This document shows positions 8,038-17,809 of a stretch of DNA of 64,000 nt, one piece after another. Position 1 is the first letter of the stretch, and the number at the start of each line of letters is the position of its first letter. This stretch comes from JAEUJM01 sp041918615 (GTDB lineage: Bacteria; Actinomycetota; Acidimicrobiia; Acidimicrobiales; DATDAH01), in contig JAYRVH010000030.1 of assembly GCA_041918615.1 (NCBI GenBank), forward strand, positions 284,817-348,816, given 5' to 3'. The notes beneath the pieces are model-generated. The model was not told where the DNA came from. It worked only from the letters and a program-made list of their open reading frames with translations, and made no database searches. The translations under genes were made by a program, and so were the position numbers.

Positions 8038-8060
8038 GGGGGCGGAGGACGGCGCCCTCG

Positions 8061-9314
8061 TCAGTACCCGCGCAGGGCGAACGGGTTGAGGATCTGACGG
8101 CCCCAGAACGGCCTGCGGTCCGTGTCGCTGAGCCCGGCGTGATCGCAGGCCGCATCCCAGTGCTCCTCGACCGTGGCGATCTGCTGGTCGATGATGGCCC
8201 GGGCCTCGGTGTCCGACAGCCGGTAGGACGCCGCACGCTCCACACATCCTGCGAGCTGGCTGCCACGGAACCCGTCGGGGCCGATGGCCATGGCCTGGCT
8301 CGCCTCCTCTCCGCGACGGAGCTGGGGGACGATGTCGTAGGCGGGAGTGAGGGTCAATTCGACACCGTCCCAGAACGCGGCGTGGTTGCGGGCGTGATCA
8401 TCGGTGTTGCCCACGATGATGTTGAACGTGATGCGAGCGAACAGCTCGCGAAGGGTCGGGTCAGGCTCCATGAAGCGGCTCCGGACCAGGTCAGCCAACT
8501 CGCTGTACGAGGCGCCGATTCCGAATTCGCCCAGGCGGAGCATCGTGCGCGCCGACACCATGAGGCGGCGGGACCCGTCGCCGGAGCGGTCGAAGCGCTC
8601 TACGAGCAGGACGTCCGTGCCGAGGACCCTGACCAGATCCACCGGCGCCACCCGGAGGCCGGTCAGCCCGGCCAGCGTCATCGCCACGTACTCGAGCTTG
8701 ACGACCGGAAGCACATCGGCCCGCGAGCTGAACTTGGCGATGAGGTGCCTGGCACCGTCCTCGAGGGTCGCCTTCGGCTGCGCCCCGCCGACCGAGGTCC
8801 CGCGGAGCAGGGCCAGGTCCAGCTCCGGTGGGATCGCCTCGGAGCCCTGGACGAGCTCGGCCCCACGAAGCAGGTCGTCGAGGGCGACCGTCCCATCGCC
8901 GTGAGGCCGGTACTCGTCGGGTGACGCCTGGAAGTCGAGCCCTCCGATGCGGTTCGACCCGGCCTCGAGCAGGTAGTCGAGGTCGCCGAGGTCCAGGTCC
9001 GCCCCCGCCGCCCCCTCTGCCGCAACTGCCAGCCGGGCCTGCCGCCGTCGCTCGATCACCCGCCGGCCCCACGCGTCTGGTCCTGCGTCGGCGATGCACC
9101 CGTGGATCGGCATCAGCTCAGGGAGCTGCGGACCGGACCGGAGGGGGAGCTCGGGCTCGTGAAGAGGGATGGCGTCGGCCCGGCTGAGGTAGGAGCGGCC
9201 ATAGGTGAACGCGGTCAGCCGACCATCGTCATCGAGCCGACCGGCGACCACGGGTTCGGTCGTGCCGGGCAGCCACACCCACACGAACGCCGTCGTCGGC
9301 GGCTCGAGCGCCAC
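8061..9314 (-). CDS. hipA: HipA-type Ser/Thr kinase toxin
   Basis: A 417-aa HipA family protein with an N-terminal HipA-N region, then GGAQPKATLEDG near residues 170-181 (ATP-binding loop), LIAKFSS (the ATP-binding Lys), VERFDRSG, NIIVGNTDDHARNHA near residue 300 (catalytic Asp and Asn) and PAYDIVP (Mg-binding Asp). In E. coli HipA phosphorylates glutamyl-tRNA synthetase and induces dormancy. The GTG at 9314 follows the antitoxin stop by only 3 bases, so translation is coupled. Complete motifs suggest an active kinase. The module sits between repeats of the fumarase 3' end. Confidence 0.85.
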   Translation of the reverse strand: MALEPPTTAFVWVWLPGTTEPVVAGRLDDDGRLTAFTYGRSYLSRADAIPLHEPELPLRSGPQLPELMPIHGCIADAGPDAWGRRVIERRRQARLAVAAEGAAGADLDLGDLDYLLEAGSNRIGGLDFQASPDEYRPHGDGTVALDDLLRGAELVQGSEAIPPELDLALLRGTSVGGAQPKATLEDGARHLIAKFSSRADVLPVVKLEYVAMTLAGLTGLRVAPVDLVRVLGTDVLLVERFDRSGDGSRRLMVSARTMLRLGEFGIGASYSELADLVRSRFMEPDPTLRELFARITFNIIVGNTDDHARNHAAFWDGVELTLTPAYDIVPQLRRGEEASQAMAIGPDGFRGSQLAGCVERAASYRLSDTEARAIIDQQIATVEEHWDAACDHAGLSDTDRRPFWGRQILNPFALRGY

Positions 9315-9317
9315 TGC

Positions 9318-9644
9318 TTAGAAGTCGTCGTCGACGACGCGGACGGGCCGGACGGCGGCCGGCAGCAATTCCAGCGTGTCGGCAAACCGGCGCGACTCGG
9401 CGACCCGCCGATCAGCCCCACCGTAGAGCTCGATCCCGACGACGCTGGCAGCCTCCAGGGCCGTTCCGAGGGCAACCGACAGATCACCCCGTTCGACCTT
9501 GCGCATCGTCACCTCGGACACCCCGACGCGAGAAGCCAGCTCCTTGACCGTCCAGCGGCGCTGGATGCGACCAGAACGCACCTGCTGCCCGAGCAGGCGC
9601 GCCGCCTCCCGCGTCGCACCGCTGGCAGCGTGAACTCGAGCCAT
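9318..9644 (-). CDS. hipB: HipB-like XRE-family antitoxin
   Basis: A 108-aa protein with a helix-turn-helix of the Cro/C1 type at residues 25-80: WTVKELASRVGVSEVTMRKVERGDLSVALGTALEAA. The C-terminal tail (ELLPAAVRPVRVVDDDF) ends hydrophobically, like HipB tails that engage HipA. Upstream the minus strand has TATTCT exactly 6 bases before the ATG, so a leaderless promoter is likely, and imperfect inverted repeats around 9650-9683 could be the operator. It is the first gene of the hipBA pair. Confidence 0.8.
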   Translation of the reverse strand: MARVHAASGATREAARLLGQQVRSGRIQRRWTVKELASRVGVSEVTMRKVERGDLSVALGTALEAASVVGIELYGGADRRVAESRRFADTLELLPAAVRPVRVVDDDF

Positions 9645-9650
9645 CTCGAC

Positions 9651-9656
9651 AGAATA
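9651..9656 (-). promoter_or_regulatory. -10 hexamer of hipBA, leaderless
   Basis: TATTCT on the minus strand, separated by 6 bases from the hipB ATG. Between it and the fumarase stop there is an inverted repeat CCTTC-CCT-GAAGG (plus-strand 9671-9683) that may be an operator half-structure. Confidence 0.5.
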
Positions 9657-9698
9657 CTATTGTTCAAGAGCCTTCAGGGAAGGTTTTCTATCGTCACC

Positions 9699-9719
9699 GG
9701 TTCGCGCTGATGTCGAACC
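9699..9719. terminator. small hairpin after the fumarase gene
   Basis: GGTTCG (9699-9704) and CGAACC (9714-9719) can pair with a 9-base loop, 18 bases past the fumarase stop. No U-tract on the minus strand; weak candidate terminator. Confidence 0.3.
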
Positions 9720-9736
9720 TTTGACGAACACCGCCG

Positions 9737-11383
<1,647 letters not shown>

Positions 11384-11389
11384 GACGGA

Positions 11390-11395
11390 ACGCTA
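11390..11395 (-). promoter_or_regulatory. -10 hexamer of the fumarase gene, leaderless
   Basis: TAGCGT on the minus strand, exactly 6 bases before the GTG at 11383. There is no Shine-Dalgarno sequence, which supports this start. Confidence 0.5.
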
Positions 11396-11454
11396 CGACC
11401 GCTCGCCCGAGCGGGCGAAGTCGGACCAGGCGGCGCCGGCGGCGCTCGGGGCGA

Positions 11455-11988
11455 TCAGACGGGGCTCTCGGCCATCGCCTTCGCCAGTTCCTCACCCCAC
11501 GCACGGGCGTGGGCCTCTTCGCCCGGCTCGAGGTGCGTGTCCTTGGTGAGGAGGAAGCTCTCGGGCGGAGCGACGAGCGTGAGCCCGTGCTTGCGCAACC
11601 GGTGGGCGATCCCCTTGGACGCGCGTCCCGTGATGGTCGCCGCCATGTCGAAGCGAGTGTCGAACGCGGCGGCCTTGGCAGCGAGCGAACCGAGCGAGGA
11701 GAACCAGTCGCGAAGTCCCGGCCCCTCGGCGTCGGGGTCGAGCTCGAGGTCGCTGTCGGGCTTCTCGGCAGCCTCGACCGCGGCCCGCCGCGTGCTCTCT
11801 CGGCTCAACGAGTGCGCGTGGGTCGGTCCTCCGACCACCAAGAGGTCGGTGCCGAGCGAGAGCGCCGCATCCGCCTCGTGCACCGGCACCACGACGACAT
11901 CCGCGCCGCTGCCGAGGCCCTCACCGATGGCCGTGGCCACCAGGTGCGTACAGCCAGTTACTGACTCATACACCACGACCGCGCGCAT
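11455..11988 (-). CDS. flavodoxin-fold protein
   Basis: A 177-aa protein beginning MRAVVVYESVTGCTHLVATAI, the flavodoxin FMN-phosphate loop (here SVTGCT in place of SxTGNT), followed by LLVVGGPTHAHSLS near residues 50-63, which would contact the isoalloxazine ring. The C-terminal half resembles actinobacterial flavodoxin-domain proteins of unknown partner. A good GGAGG ribosome site precedes the ATG. It may carry electrons or be a WrbA-like oxidoreductase; the substitution in the phosphate loop leaves FMN affinity uncertain. Confidence 0.75.
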   Translation of the reverse strand: MRAVVVYESVTGCTHLVATAIGEGLGSGADVVVVPVHEADAALSLGTDLLVVGGPTHAHSLSRESTRRAAVEAAEKPDSDLELDPDAEGPGLRDWFSSLGSLAAKAAAFDTRFDMAATITGRASKGIAHRLRKHGLTLVAPPESFLLTKDTHLEPGEEAHARAWGEELAKAMAESPV

Positions 11989-12095
11989 CGATCCACCTCC
12001 GAGAGCCGTTCCGAGGCCCCAGCGTCGCTGATGGCCGGAGCCGCGAACAGGGGCGAAGGTCCCCTTCCCTTCGGCGCGGCTTGTCGAGTCGGGGC

Positions 12096-12464
12096 TCAGC
12101 TTCGGTCGAGGGCCTCGATCAGGCGATCGGTCTGGTTCCGTTGCTCATGGAGCAGGCGCACCAGGACCAGCCGCTGCTGACGGGCCAAGGCAGCACGCAG
12201 GTAGAGGGCCGCACCGATCACGGTGAGCGAGAGCCCACCGAGCCCGCCCGAGATCAGATACGGGATCTCCTTCCAGACCTCGGAGACCCCCGACGCGCCG
12301 TACCACCCGAGGAGCACCAGGCCCACGCCGAGGACCATCAGCGCGATCCCGACCTGCGCGGTCCTGCGCTCGCCGGCCGCGGAGGGATCGGCCAACCTGA
12401 CCTCGGCCATCTCGGCCTTGAACAACTCGGCCCGATCGTGTGGCTCCTCGGCTGCATCACTCAC
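12096..12464 (-). CDS. small two-TM membrane protein linked to a Liv transporter
   Basis: A 122-aa protein with an acidic N-terminus, TM1 around residues 38-56 (VGIALMVLGVGLVLLGW), TM2 around 70-90 (YLISGGLGGLSLTVIGAALYL) and a basic C-terminal helix ending LVRLLHEQRNQTDRLIEAL. Its GTG start overlaps the livF stop (GTGA), so it is the last gene of the Liv operon. It resembles the 114-aa protein at 17396-17740, which opens the same operon: same two helices, and the same R-L-x-(H/Y)-E-x-R-N signature after TM2. Function unknown; possibly an accessory subunit. Confidence 0.75.
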   Translation of the reverse strand: MSDAAEEPHDRAELFKAEMAEVRLADPSAAGERRTAQVGIALMVLGVGLVLLGWYGASGVSEVWKEIPYLISGGLGGLSLTVIGAALYLRAALARQQRLVLVRLLHEQRNQTDRLIEALDRS

Positions 12465-13189
12465 GACGTTGCTCCCAGATAGGCGGTGGACAACTCTTCT
12501 TCCAGGTCGGCTGGTGCGCCCACGCGGGTCACCCGGCCGTTGACCATGATCGCGGCCCGGTCGGCGACGCCGAGCACCGTGCGGGCGAACTGCTCGACGA
12601 CGAGCACGGACACGCCGCTCCGCGCCAGTTCGCCAACCACGCGGTAGAGATCCTCGACGATGAGGGGGGCCAGTCCCATGGACAGCTCGTCGAGGAGCAA
12701 CAGCGCAGGGTTCGTGGCCAGCGCCCGGGCCATGGCCAGCATCTGCTGCTCACCGCCCGACATGGTGCCGCTCAGCTGGTTCCGGCGCTCACCCAGGCGG
12801 GGGAACCGTTCGTAGGCGATGGTCTCGATCGCGTCGAGAGTCACGCCGGTGAAGGTCGCCATCTGCAGGTTCTCCCGGACGGTGAGGTTCGGGAACACGC
12901 CTCTGCCCTCGGGGACGGTGCACAGGCCGCGCCGAGCGAGGTCCTCGGGCCTGGCGCCGTTCATCTTGTGGCCGCCGAGGGCCAGCACCCCCCCACTCGG
13001 CTCGTGCAGACCGGAAGCGACCCGCAGAGTGGTGGTCTTGCCCGCCCCGTTCGGCCCCAGCAGCGCGAAGACGCTGCCCTGCGCCACGGCCAGGTCGACA
13101 CCGTGCAGCACCTCGATCCGACCATAGGCGGCGGTGATCCCGCGCAGCTCGAGCAGCGGCACGCCAGCCGGTGCCGATGCGTCGGTCAC
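12461..13189 (-). CDS. livF: branched-chain amino acid-type ABC transporter ATPase
   Basis: A 242-aa LivF-type ATPase: LLGPNGAGKTTTLRVASGL (Walker A) near residue 45, a TMSGGEQQMLAMARAL signature near 140, LLLLDELSMGLAP (Walker B, with the LivF-typical SMGL) near 162, and a short H-loop region. The GTG start at 13189 overlaps the livG stop by 4 bases. It energises uptake by the adjacent fused permease and lipoprotein. The ligand may be an amino acid, but the catabolic surroundings allow an aromatic or fatty-acid-like substrate. Confidence 0.9.
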   Translation of the reverse strand: MTDASAPAGVPLLELRGITAAYGRIEVLHGVDLAVAQGSVFALLGPNGAGKTTTLRVASGLHEPSGGVLALGGHKMNGARPEDLARRGLCTVPEGRGVFPNLTVRENLQMATFTGVTLDAIETIAYERFPRLGERRNQLSGTMSGGEQQMLAMARALATNPALLLLDELSMGLAPLIVEDLYRVVGELARSGVSVLVVEQFARTVLGVADRAAIMVNGRVTRVGAPADLEEELSTAYLGATS

Positions 13190-13914
13190 AGCGGGACGCT
13201 GCCGAGGTAGGCGTCGAGCACGACGTCGTTGGCCTGGATCTCCCCGGGCGTCCCGGTGGCGATGATGCGACCGAAGTCGAGCACGGTGAGCGCCGAGCAC
13301 ACCTCCATCACGAGGGGGACGTCGTGCTCCACCATCAGCACCCCCAGGCCGTCGGCGGCGAGCGAGACGAGGAGGTCGGCGAACTGGCGGGTCTCGTGGT
13401 CGTCCAGCCCCGACGCCGGCTCATCGAGCAGCAGGACCCTCGGCTGGATCGCGAGCGCCCTCGCCAGTTCGACGAGCCGGCACTGCCCGGTGGGCAGCGA
13501 GTCGACCCGTTCGCCGGCGACGGCCCCCAGCCCGACACGCTCGATCACCGCGGCGACGGCCTGGTCGTGGTGGCGGTGACCGCCGGCGAAGCTGCGGTGG
13601 ATCTCGACCGCCACGAGCACGTTCTCCCAGACCGTGAGCGAGCTGAACACCTCGAGCTTCTGGAAGGTACGGGCGATGCCCAGCCGAGCCCGCTTGTGCG
13701 TGGACAGGCGGGTGATGTCCCGGCCCGCGAGCACGACGCGTCCCGCTGTCGCCTCCTGCAGGCCGCTCAGCACGTTGAACGTGGTCGTCTTGCCCGCCCC
13801 GTTTGGGCCGATGAGGCCGGTGACCTCGCCCGCCTCCACGCACAGATCGACGTCCTGGACGGCCAGATGGCCACCGAAGCGGACGGTGATCCCTTCAGCG
13901 GTGAGCAGCGCCAT
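13186..13914 (-). CDS. livG: branched-chain amino acid-type ABC transporter ATPase
   Basis: A 242-aa LivG-type ATPase with GLIGPNGAGKTTTFNVLSG near residue 36, the degenerate signature LPTGQCRLVELARAL near 145 (LPTGQ in place of LSGGQ, as is common in LivG), LLLDEPASGLDDHE (Walker B) and a VEHDVPLVMEV switch His near residue 198. The ATG overlaps the end of the fused permease gene by 20 bases and the stop overlaps livF. It pairs with LivF to form the heterodimeric motor. Confidence 0.9.
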   Translation of the reverse strand: MALLTAEGITVRFGGHLAVQDVDLCVEAGEVTGLIGPNGAGKTTTFNVLSGLQEATAGRVVLAGRDITRLSTHKRARLGIARTFQKLEVFSSLTVWENVLVAVEIHRSFAGGHRHHDQAVAAVIERVGLGAVAGERVDSLPTGQCRLVELARALAIQPRVLLLDEPASGLDDHETRQFADLLVSLAADGLGVLMVEHDVPLVMEVCSALTVLDFGRIIATGTPGEIQANDVVLDAYLGSVPL

Positions 13915-16027
13915 GAACGGCCAACTCCTCCTCGTCGAGGCCCAGCGCCAGGTCGACCGCGGCCAACTCCTCCGGCGAGAGCGGACGCTCGAAGGCGGCC
14001 GTGGTCAGCGGATCGGGCGGCGCCGCCTCCTCGGGGCGCACCCGCCCCTCCTTCACCCACCGTCCGGCCCGCCGCACGGAGGACAGGAGGTCGCTCGCAA
14101 GACCGTCCGGGTTGCGGGCGAGGAGGACACCGATCAGCCCCGGGGCCACGAGGGCGAAGTTGGCGACGAGGGGCCCGATGAAGAGCGCACTGGCGAAGAT
14201 CGTCACGTTGTCGCCGAAGGTGGAGAAGAACTGGAGCAGCACGCCTCCCAGCAGCGCACCGCTGACGAGCGAGATGCCGCCGACCACACCCATCAACAGG
14301 ATCGGGAGGCTCTGGGCGAACAGGAAGTTCTCCGAGCTCACCGAGCCGGTGACGCCACCGAAGAGGGCACCGCCGATGCCGGCGATGCCCGCCGAGAAGG
14401 CGAAGACCGCCACCTTGGTGCGGGTGAGGTCGAGCCCGAGGGTCGCACAGGCTGCCGGGCTGTCCTTCATGGCCTGCAGCCGCCGCCCGAACGGCCCGCG
14501 TCGCAGGAAGATGACGAGGAGGCCGAGCAGGGCGAAGAGAACGGCCAGCAGCACGAGGTACGAGCGGTCGTCCTCGAACCCCAGGCCGAGGATCTCGGGT
14601 CGGGGCACCTCGATGGATCCGGCGCCGAAGAACCACGACTGGGTGAAGATGAACTTCTCCATGAAGACCGCGAATGCCGCGGTCGCCAGGGCCAGGTAGA
14701 TCCCGGCGAGGCGCAGGGCCGGAAGGGCGATCACCGCCCCCACCACGGCGGCCAACGCGCCGGCGGCCAGGAGCCCGACGAGTGGGCCGGGGCCGTCGGC
14801 CACCTTCGTCATGGCGAAGGCACCGAGGCCGGCGAACGTCATGACCGCGAGCGAGATCTGCCCGCCGTAGCCCACCAACGGGACCAGCGAGAGGATGAGG
14901 ATCGCGGTGGCGAGGCCCAGACTGAGCCGTCCCACGTTCGCGGCGCTCATCACCCTCGACGCCGCGCTGGCGACGACGACCAGGGCAACGGCGGCGACCA
15001 CCGCCGACCGCATCGTGGGCACGGCGGCCGATTCGCGCACCCGCTGCACCCCGCCGGCACGCAGTCGCTCGCCGGGTAGGGCGATCAGGATGATGAAGAG
15101 CAGGATCACCGGCAGGGCCGGTTGCAGGCCCGCGAGGGACACCCCGAGCACCTCGGCGGTGTTCAGGTTGAGGTAGTTGCTGCTGTAGTTCTCGGCGAGC
15201 CCGATGATCAGCCCGCCGGCGAAGGTGAGCGGCAGCGACTTCAGCCGACCGAACATCGCGGCCGCGTAGGCGTTGACGATGAGAAGCGTGAGCGGGAGGA
15301 CGCTGAGCTGGAGCAGGGGGGAGATGAGGATGCCCGAGAGCGCGGCGAGCGACGCGCCGATCCCCCAGCTCAGCATCGCCGATCGTCCGGGCCGGCCGCC
15401 GTTGAGCTGCGAGAGCGGCCGGTCGTCCACCACGGCCCGCATCGCCACGCCCGAGCGGGTGCGGTAGAGCAGGAACCGTAGGCCGACGGCCACCACCACG
15501 GCGATGGCGACGACCGTCAACCGGTGCCAGGTGACGTTGATCTGCCCGAAGGTGACGGCGTTGCCGGCGTAGAACTGATCGACCCGCCTGCCGGCCGGCG
15601 GCCACACGATGTTGGCGATGCCGATGGACATCGCCAACAGGCCGATGGTGACGACGGTCGAGGTGATCTCGGACACGCCCTCGAGGCCCCGCATGACCAC
15701 TCGCTCGACCGCCGCCCCGAAGAGCGGGGCAAGGACGAGCAGCACCAGCACGAGAGCGACCGGCGCCGGCCACCCCCACGCGAATCGGAGCTGCCAGTAC
15801 ACGAACGCGCCCAGCATCCCGAACGCGCCCTGCGCGAAGTTGAACACGCCCGAGGTCGTGTACGTGACCACCAACCCGCTGGCGGCGATGGCGTAGATCG
15901 CACCGGTGGTGACACCGAGGACCGTGAAGGTGAGCCAGTCGTCGAACCCGCCCTGGAAGGCGATCAGGTAGCCGCACAGGCCCGCGAACAGGCCCGCGAA
16001 CAGACCGAGCCGGACCCGGTCACCCAC
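13895..16027 (-). CDS. fused LivH-LivM permease
   Basis: A 710-aa integral membrane protein joining two permease subunits. The LivH part (residues about 30-310) contains TVLGVTTGAIYAIAASGLVV and the permease motif FNFAQGAFGMLGAFVYW. The LivM part (about 330-640) contains LVPLVGYGGQISLAVMTFAG and RLQAMKDSPAACATLGLDL, the EAA-like loop. A hydrophilic tail of about 70 residues follows. The GTG at 16027 overlaps the end of the binding-protein gene by 8 bases. The same fusion exists at 19306-21366, so the paralogous cassettes descend from one fused ancestor. Confidence 0.88.
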   Translation of the reverse strand: MGDRVRLGLFAGLFAGLCGYLIAFQGGFDDWLTFTVLGVTTGAIYAIAASGLVVTYTTSGVFNFAQGAFGMLGAFVYWQLRFAWGWPAPVALVLVLLVLAPLFGAAVERVVMRGLEGVSEITSTVVTIGLLAMSIGIANIVWPPAGRRVDQFYAGNAVTFGQINVTWHRLTVVAIAVVVAVGLRFLLYRTRSGVAMRAVVDDRPLSQLNGGRPGRSAMLSWGIGASLAALSGILISPLLQLSVLPLTLLIVNAYAAAMFGRLKSLPLTFAGGLIIGLAENYSSNYLNLNTAEVLGVSLAGLQPALPVILLFIILIALPGERLRAGGVQRVRESAAVPTMRSAVVAAVALVVVASAASRVMSAANVGRLSLGLATAILILSLVPLVGYGGQISLAVMTFAGLGAFAMTKVADGPGPLVGLLAAGALAAVVGAVIALPALRLAGIYLALATAAFAVFMEKFIFTQSWFFGAGSIEVPRPEILGLGFEDDRSYLVLLAVLFALLGLLVIFLRRGPFGRRLQAMKDSPAACATLGLDLTRTKVAVFAFSAGIAGIGGALFGGVTGSVSSENFLFAQSLPILLMGVVGGISLVSGALLGGVLLQFFSTFGDNVTIFASALFIGPLVANFALVAPGLIGVLLARNPDGLASDLLSSVRRAGRWVKEGRVRPEEAAPPDPLTTAAFERPLSPEELAAVDLALGLDEEELAVHGAAHR

Positions 16028-17396
16028 CCTCGCTCGCTCCCTGCCCGTAGTCACCGGTGAGCTCGACCACATTGTCGGGAGCGCACGAGAACCCCTCGTC
16101 GGGGAAGGCCCGACGGAACCCGCCGTCGGCCACTTCCATGGTGATGAAGCACTTCGTGATCTTGTTGCGGCCCGGGTTCGCGGGCGCGTGCATGCCCCCG
16201 CCGTCCCAATCGGTGATGCCGTCCAGTTGCTCGATGAGGCAGTCCCGCGTGAGCTCGGAGCCGCACTCCTTGGCCGCGGTCGCGAAGAGCAACCCGGCCG
16301 AGAACGCCTGCACGCCCAGCAGGGCCGGCTTGGCCTCACCCCCCGAGCTCTCGTCGAGCCAGTCGAGGTACACCTGAAGCGCCGGGTCGACCGGGTCGTC
16401 CTCGAAGGGCGCCGTGGTGATGCGCACCGTCGAGCCGTCCGCCACCGCGCCCGCCGTCTCGGGATAGGCGTCGTCGTAGAAGTTGGCCTCGAGGTCGATC
16501 ACCTCGGGCTCGAACCCCTGCTCGGCCATCGCGTTCTGGAGGTTGACGAACTCCTCGAACGAGGACGACATGCTCACGTACTCGACACCAGCGTCGCGCA
16601 TCGCCACCACGATGGGCGCCCAGTTGAGCTCGCCCAACTCGGCGGCCTGCCTGTAGACGAAGTCGAACCCCACGTCCTCGTACGCCTCGATCTGGCGGTC
16701 GGCCTGGCGCTCGGTGACCGGCAGGTTCGAGTAGATGATCGCCGCGTGGGTAGCGGCGTCGGGGTGCTCCTCCACGATGCGGCGGGCCGCGCCCACGTTG
16801 AACTGGTAGGTGGCGTTCGGCAGGGGTTGGTACACCCGATCGGACTCGGCCTTCTCGGGGCTGATCGTGAAGCCGGCGACATCCACCAGGCCGCAGTCGA
16901 CCGCGGTCTGCGCGCCGGTCTCGTCGAGCGTTCCGCCGCCTCCCACGAGCGCGAACGACGAGTCACAGGCCTGCTGGACGACGGCGTTGTAGTCGAAGAG
17001 GGCGGCATCGAGCAGCGTGAGCTCGAGCGGCCGGCCGTTGACCCCACCGAGGCTGTTGCAGTAGTCGACGAAGGCCGACATGCCCTGGTGCACGCTCAGG
17101 TTGAGACCCGGTGCGGCCTGGGCGCCCGGATCGGCGATGGTGGAGATGGCGATGGCGTCGTCGGTGACGCCCTGGTCGGTGGCTCCGGCGGCGTCGCCCG
17201 CACCGCACGGCGTGGGCAGGGTTCCCACCGCCGCCGGATCGCCGGCGTCGCCCTCGGGGGCCGAGCCCGCCGGGGCCGAGCCCGCCGGGCCGGACGCCTC
17301 GACCCCGGCATCGGAGCCGCCGTCGACGCGCGTGCCGCAGGCCGCGACCACGAGCACCATGGCCAACAGACACAGAAGACCGTCCCGCCACCGCAT
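16020..17396 (-). CDS. ABC transporter substrate-binding lipoprotein (type I periplasmic-binding fold)
   Basis: A 458-aa protein with a lipoprotein signal: basic start, hydrophobic core, lipobox VVAAC with Cys 20. A Gly/Ala/Ser/Pro linker and a CGAGDAAGATDQGV segment precede the Leu/Ile/Val-binding fold (AIAISTIADPG, NSLGGVNGRPLELTLLD). The ATG overlaps the upstream stop by one base (TGATG). It should deliver the ligand to the fused permease. It is paralogous to the protein at 21426-22814. Confidence 0.87.
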   Translation of the reverse strand: MRWRDGLLCLLAMVLVVAACGTRVDGGSDAGVEASGPAGSAPAGSAPEGDAGDPAAVGTLPTPCGAGDAAGATDQGVTDDAIAISTIADPGAQAAPGLNLSVHQGMSAFVDYCNSLGGVNGRPLELTLLDAALFDYNAVVQQACDSSFALVGGGGTLDETGAQTAVDCGLVDVAGFTISPEKAESDRVYQPLPNATYQFNVGAARRIVEEHPDAATHAAIIYSNLPVTERQADRQIEAYEDVGFDFVYRQAAELGELNWAPIVVAMRDAGVEYVSMSSSFEEFVNLQNAMAEQGFEPEVIDLEANFYDDAYPETAGAVADGSTVRITTAPFEDDPVDPALQVYLDWLDESSGGEAKPALLGVQAFSAGLLFATAAKECGSELTRDCLIEQLDGITDWDGGGMHAPANPGRNKITKCFITMEVADGGFRRAFPDEGFSCAPDNVVELTGDYGQGASEGG

Positions 17397-17740
17397 CAGG
17401 AAGCCGACCGGTTCCGCTCTTCGTAGACGAGCCGCAGGAGCCAGTAGCGCAGGTACCGCGTGAGCGAGAAGCGCAACCACACCACGCTGCCGACGACGGC
17501 GAGGATCAGGGCCAGCAGGCCCACGCTCAGATAGGTGTACTGGTCGCGGCTGTCCGACGCCCCGCTCGACACGAAGGCCATGACCAACGCCAGCAGGATG
17601 CCGACCACGATGAGGCCCAACCCCACCGAGGTGAGCTGGCGCTCGCGCTCGATCGAGCCCCCCTTCACCCGCAGGGCGGCCACCTCGTCCTCGAATTCGC
17701 CCAGCCTGGTGGATGTCGCTTCGTCGTCACTGATGTCCAT
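17396..17740 (-). CDS. small two-TM membrane protein opening the second Liv cassette
   Basis: A 114-aa protein: acidic coiled N-terminus (LGEFEDEVAALRVKGGSIER), TM1 around residues 40-60 (LGLIVVGILLALVMAFV), TM2 around 70-90 (YLSVGLLALILAVVGSVVWL) and a basic tail YWLLRLVYEERNRSAS. It is similar in plan and signature to the 122-aa protein at the other end of the same operon. It has a GGAGAGGGAG ribosome site and a TACGAT -10 at plus-strand 17766-17771. Unknown function; position suggests a transporter accessory or sensor. Confidence 0.72.
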   Translation of the reverse strand: MDISDDEATSTRLGEFEDEVAALRVKGGSIERERQLTSVGLGLIVVGILLALVMAFVSSGASDSRDQYTYLSVGLLALILAVVGSVVWLRFSLTRYLRYWLLRLVYEERNRSAS

Positions 17741-17765
17741 GGGTGCTCCCTCTCCGAGTGCGCCG

Positions 17766-17771
17766 ATCGTA
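17766..17771 (-). promoter_or_regulatory. -10 hexamer before the second Liv operon
   Basis: TACGAT (minus strand) lies 25 bases before the ATG at 17740 and downstream of the preceding cassette's stop, so this operon (17740 down to 12096) can be transcribed separately. Confidence 0.35.
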
Positions 17772-17809
17772 GAGGCCGGCGCAGACTGGCGTGCGGGTGT
17801 GGGCGATGC

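Noticed and set aside
12054..12073. A CGAAGG/CCTTCG hairpin after the last Liv-operon gene
   Set aside because: Only 6 bp with an 8-base loop and no T-tract. It could be a terminator, but the evidence is too weak to list as a feature.
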